Origin: Nitrososphaerales archaeon TH703
GTDB lineage: Archaea; Thermoproteota; Nitrososphaeria; Nitrososphaerales; Nitrososphaeraceae
NCBI GenBank assembly: GCA_014523525.1
Contig: JAATVL010000297.1
Coordinates: forward strand, 1 to 15,897
Length of the DNA stretch: 15,897 nt
Reading direction: 5' to 3'
In this document: positions 14,245 to 15,897 of the stretch, piece by piece
Position numbering within the stretch: the stretch's first letter is position 1
How the letters are laid out: every line of letters starts with the position of its first letter
The notes under the pieces: model-generated
The model's database searches: none
Told to the model about the DNA's origin: nothing
What the model saw: the letters and a program-made list of their open reading frames with translations, nothing else
Made by a program: the position numbers and the translations under genes

Positions 14245-15608
14245 CGAATTTTGTAATTTTTACGTATTTGTTCAGTTTTTTTTATGACGTTATTTATTAT
14301 TTTTGATGATGCAGCCAGATGACGGTTCGGATCAAATATTATTGTTAATTCCTTCTTGTTTAAATTGGCTCCAATAGAAGGCTCTTGCATTATCGCTTCT
14401 TTGAAGTCTTTATCATTTGCAAGTGTTTCAAAGGCAACATGTTGTATGTTATCATATGCGCTCATTCGAGGAATCCCTTTCTTAACTAGTGCTTCAAGAA
14501 TGAATTCTGCAAAAATTCTTCCCTTTGTTTTATTTATATTCTCTAGAATTTTTTTCGTATTTACACTTAATCCTTCAATTACCTTTATCATACTGTTTAT
14601 CATTTCATCTAAAAGAATGACACCCATTGGAATAGTAAATCTCTCATTCGCAGAATTTGAAAGATCTCTTTCATGCCATAATGAAATATTCTCTTGAGAG
14701 ATACTTGAAAAGGAACGAAGAATTCTTGCAAGTGATGATATTCTTTCACTTTTAATAGGATTTCTTTTTACTGGAACTGCGCTACTTCCCAACTGACCCT
14801 TTTTAAAAGGTTCTTCAACCTCACTTATTTCGGTTCTCTGTAAATTTCTTATTTCTGTTGCCATCTTGTCTAGCGTACATCCTACTAGTGAAATAATAAA
14901 TTGAACCTCTGCTAGTCTTTCCCTAGGTATTACTTGTGTTGCAGCCTCTATAGAATGAAGTCCAAGCGTTTTGGCAACGTTGTTTTGAACATCCAATGCC
15001 TTCGATCCCATTAATGAACCTGTTCCAACTACTCCTAAGGTCTTACATAATAGAAATCTCTTCTTACCTTCTTCGATTCTCTCTATATGGTGTGAAAGTT
15101 CATTTGCCCAGATTGCAAATTTTAGTCCAAAAGAGATTATGCTTGAATGTTGTCCATGAGTTCTCCCTACAGATGGTAACGTACTATACCTCCTTACCTT
15201 ATTTATCAATAGCGAAATTAGCCTTAAAATTTTTGGTTCAATTATTTCAAGTGCGTCCTTTAATTGCATCGACGTAGATGTATCTATAACGTCGTTACTG
15301 GTTAATCCGTAATGTATCCAGGGTTTTGTTGACGGTGAGCAATTTTCGCTAATAGCTAGTACTAACGAAGCTGTATCGTGCTCACTAATTGATTCCAAAT
15401 CCTTAATCCTTTTCATTGTGATTTTGTTTGATCTTGCTACTCTAGAAATTTCTTTTGAAGCATTTAGTGGAATGAGATTGAGTTTGCCCTGCGATAAAGC
15501 AACCTCTGCTTCGAAATCAAGTTGATACCTAAGTCGATTTTCTTCATCAAAAATTTTTCTTATTTCATTGCTACCATATCTTCCAGAGTCAATAGGTAAT
15601 ATTGGCAT
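14241..15608 (-). CDS. purB: Adenylosuccinate lyase
   Basis: A 455-residue member of the fumarase/aspartase superfamily. It cleaves SAICAR to AICAR and adenylosuccinate to AMP in purine synthesis, as a homotetramer in the cytoplasm. The three conserved regions are present: SEHDTASLV (75-83) with the substrate-contacting His77; SVGRTHGQHS (146-155) with the catalytic His151; and the signature loop GSSAVPVKRNPIKSE (274-288), which carries the mobile catalytic serine. The WIHYGLTSNDVIDT stretch (97-110) is typical of PurB and separates it from fumarase and argininosuccinate lyase. The length is normal. Start at ATG 15608, with a TATA-like element 27 bases before it. It is divergent from the secreted-protein gene and tail-to-tail with the PP-loop gene, the stops overlapping by four bases. 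Confidence 0.97.
   Translation of the reverse strand: MPILPIDSGRYGSNEIRKIFDEENRLRYQLDFEAEVALSQGKLNLIPLNASKEISRVARSNKITMKRIKDLESISEHDTASLVLAISENCSPSTKPWIHYGLTSNDVIDTSTSMQLKDALEIIEPKILRLISLLINKVRRYSTLPSVGRTHGQHSSIISFGLKFAIWANELSHHIERIEEGKKRFLLCKTLGVVGTGSLMGSKALDVQNNVAKTLGLHSIEAATQVIPRERLAEVQFIISLVGCTLDKMATEIRNLQRTEISEVEEPFKKGQLGSSAVPVKRNPIKSERISSLARILRSFSSISQENISLWHERDLSNSANERFTIPMGVILLDEMINSMIKVIEGLSVNTKKILENINKTKGRIFAEFILEALVKKGIPRMSAYDNIQHVAFETLANDKDFKEAIMQEPSIGANLNKKELTIIFDPNRHLAASSKIINNVIKKTEQIRKNYKIR
14276..14283 (+). terminator. Likely T-run terminator for the PP-loop gene
   Basis: A run of eight T on the plus strand, 32 bases after the PP-loop stop codon. It lies inside the C-terminal coding part of purB, where the other strand encodes Lys-Lys in VIKKTEQ. 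It may end the PP-loop transcript within antisense purB sequence. Confidence 0.4.
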
Positions 15609-15630
15609 CTAATTTAGGTATTAGTAAACG

Positions 15631-15640
15631 TAAAATAAAT
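15631..15640 (-). promoter_or_regulatory. TATA-like box of purB
   Basis: The minus strand reads ATTTATTTTA, centred about 27 bases before the purB ATG at 15608, consistent with a leaderless transcript. Confidence 0.45.
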
Positions 15641-15744
15641 ATTATTATTTTTTAATATAAAAATTCTAATTAATATTCAGTAACATATAATTTCAACAAA
15701 ATTATAAACTAAATTAAAATATTTTATTCTCATCTTAGAATAAT

Positions 15745-15752
15745 ATTTATAG
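15745..15752 (+). promoter_or_regulatory. TATA-like box of the right-edge secreted protein gene
   Basis: ATTTATAG, centred about 27 bases before the ATG at 15775. It is in the usual place for a leaderless archaeal transcript. Confidence 0.5.
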
Positions 15753-15774
15753 TGGAATACTATACAATGCGATA

Positions 15775-15897
15775 ATGAATCGTAGTTTAATAGTAGCAAG
15801 CTTACTAGTAGCTAGCTTCTTGCTTGCAAGCAGTATTGCTTTGGTTCCGTATTTTTCAGGGAACAATGTGGTAAATGCACAGGCAAAAGAAGATCAA
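15775..15897 (+). CDS. Secreted protein with signal peptide, N-terminal part only
   Basis: The ATG at 15775 opens a frame of 41 codons that runs off the right edge, so only the start is present. It encodes a signal peptide: MNRS, then a hydrophobic stretch of about 20 residues (LIVASLLVASFLLASSIALV), then polar sequence with a likely cleavage site after an A-x-A-type motif in VNAQAKEDQ. Signal peptides ending in NAQA are common in exported proteins of Nitrososphaeria in my experience. The mature protein is not visible, so function cannot be given; a periplasmic or surface role is expected. A well-spaced TATA-like box supports the start. The gene is divergent from purB. Confidence 0.75.
   Translation, partial: MNRSLIVASLLVASFLLASSIALVPYFSGNNVVNAQAKEDQ

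Noticed and set aside
14356..15277. Plus-strand ORFs opposite purB
   Set aside because: They are antisense to purB, and their hydrophobic look comes from the complementary codons.

Overview
The window looks like chromosomal DNA of an AT-rich ammonia-oxidising archaeon of the Nitrososphaeria (Thaumarchaeota), perhaps close to Nitrososphaera or Nitrosocosmicus. The reasons are an archaeal Lsm protein, an archaeal-type valyl-tRNA synthetase, two copies of a small protein family I associate with Thaumarchaeota (DUF6659-like), and TATA-like boxes about 25-35 bases before start codons with no Shine-Dalgarno site, which points to leaderless transcripts. The genus is an inference. I see no tRNA, rRNA, CRISPR array, insertion sequence or clear integration site.

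Layout. Left edge (1-258, minus): 5' end of an unrecognised gene. 555-2154: two single genes on the minus strand, a class I glutamine amidotransferase and DNA-3-methyladenine glycosylase I (tag). 2155-2589: a gap holding a possible small membrane-protein gene broken by one in-frame TGA. 2590-4179 (minus): a large tandem nitroreductase-fold SagB-type dehydrogenase. 4388-5122 (plus): a DUF1059 protein and an Lsm RNA-binding protein. 5259-6431 (minus): an aldo/keto reductase. 6593-8884 (plus): two DUF6659-like paralogues on either side of an unknown helical protein with a CxxCH motif, then a TRIC/UPF0126 membrane protein. 8970-12364 (minus): valS followed after 23 bases by a zinc-type medium-chain dehydrogenase. 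12506-13315 (minus): a 6-pyruvoyl-tetrahydropterin synthase/QueD-type enzyme with an extra N-terminal domain resembling a degenerate PD-(D/E)XK nuclease. 13492-15608: an asparagine-synthetase-like ATP pyrophosphatase (plus) facing purB (minus), their stop codons overlapping. Right edge (15775-15897, plus): start of a secreted protein.

Most genes appear to be single transcription units with their own promoters. The core genes (valS, purB, the QueD-type enzyme, Lsm) serve translation, purine synthesis, tRNA-base or pterin synthesis and RNA handling. The oxidoreductases, tag and the small unknown proteins look like accessory or stress functions. Nothing here forms an obvious multi-gene defence or secondary-metabolite system. 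The most unusual points are the nuclease-like/QueD fusion, the SagB-type enzyme without peptide-modifying partners, the DUF6659-like pair around the CxxCH protein, the nonsense-interrupted small membrane ORF, and frequent TTG starts.
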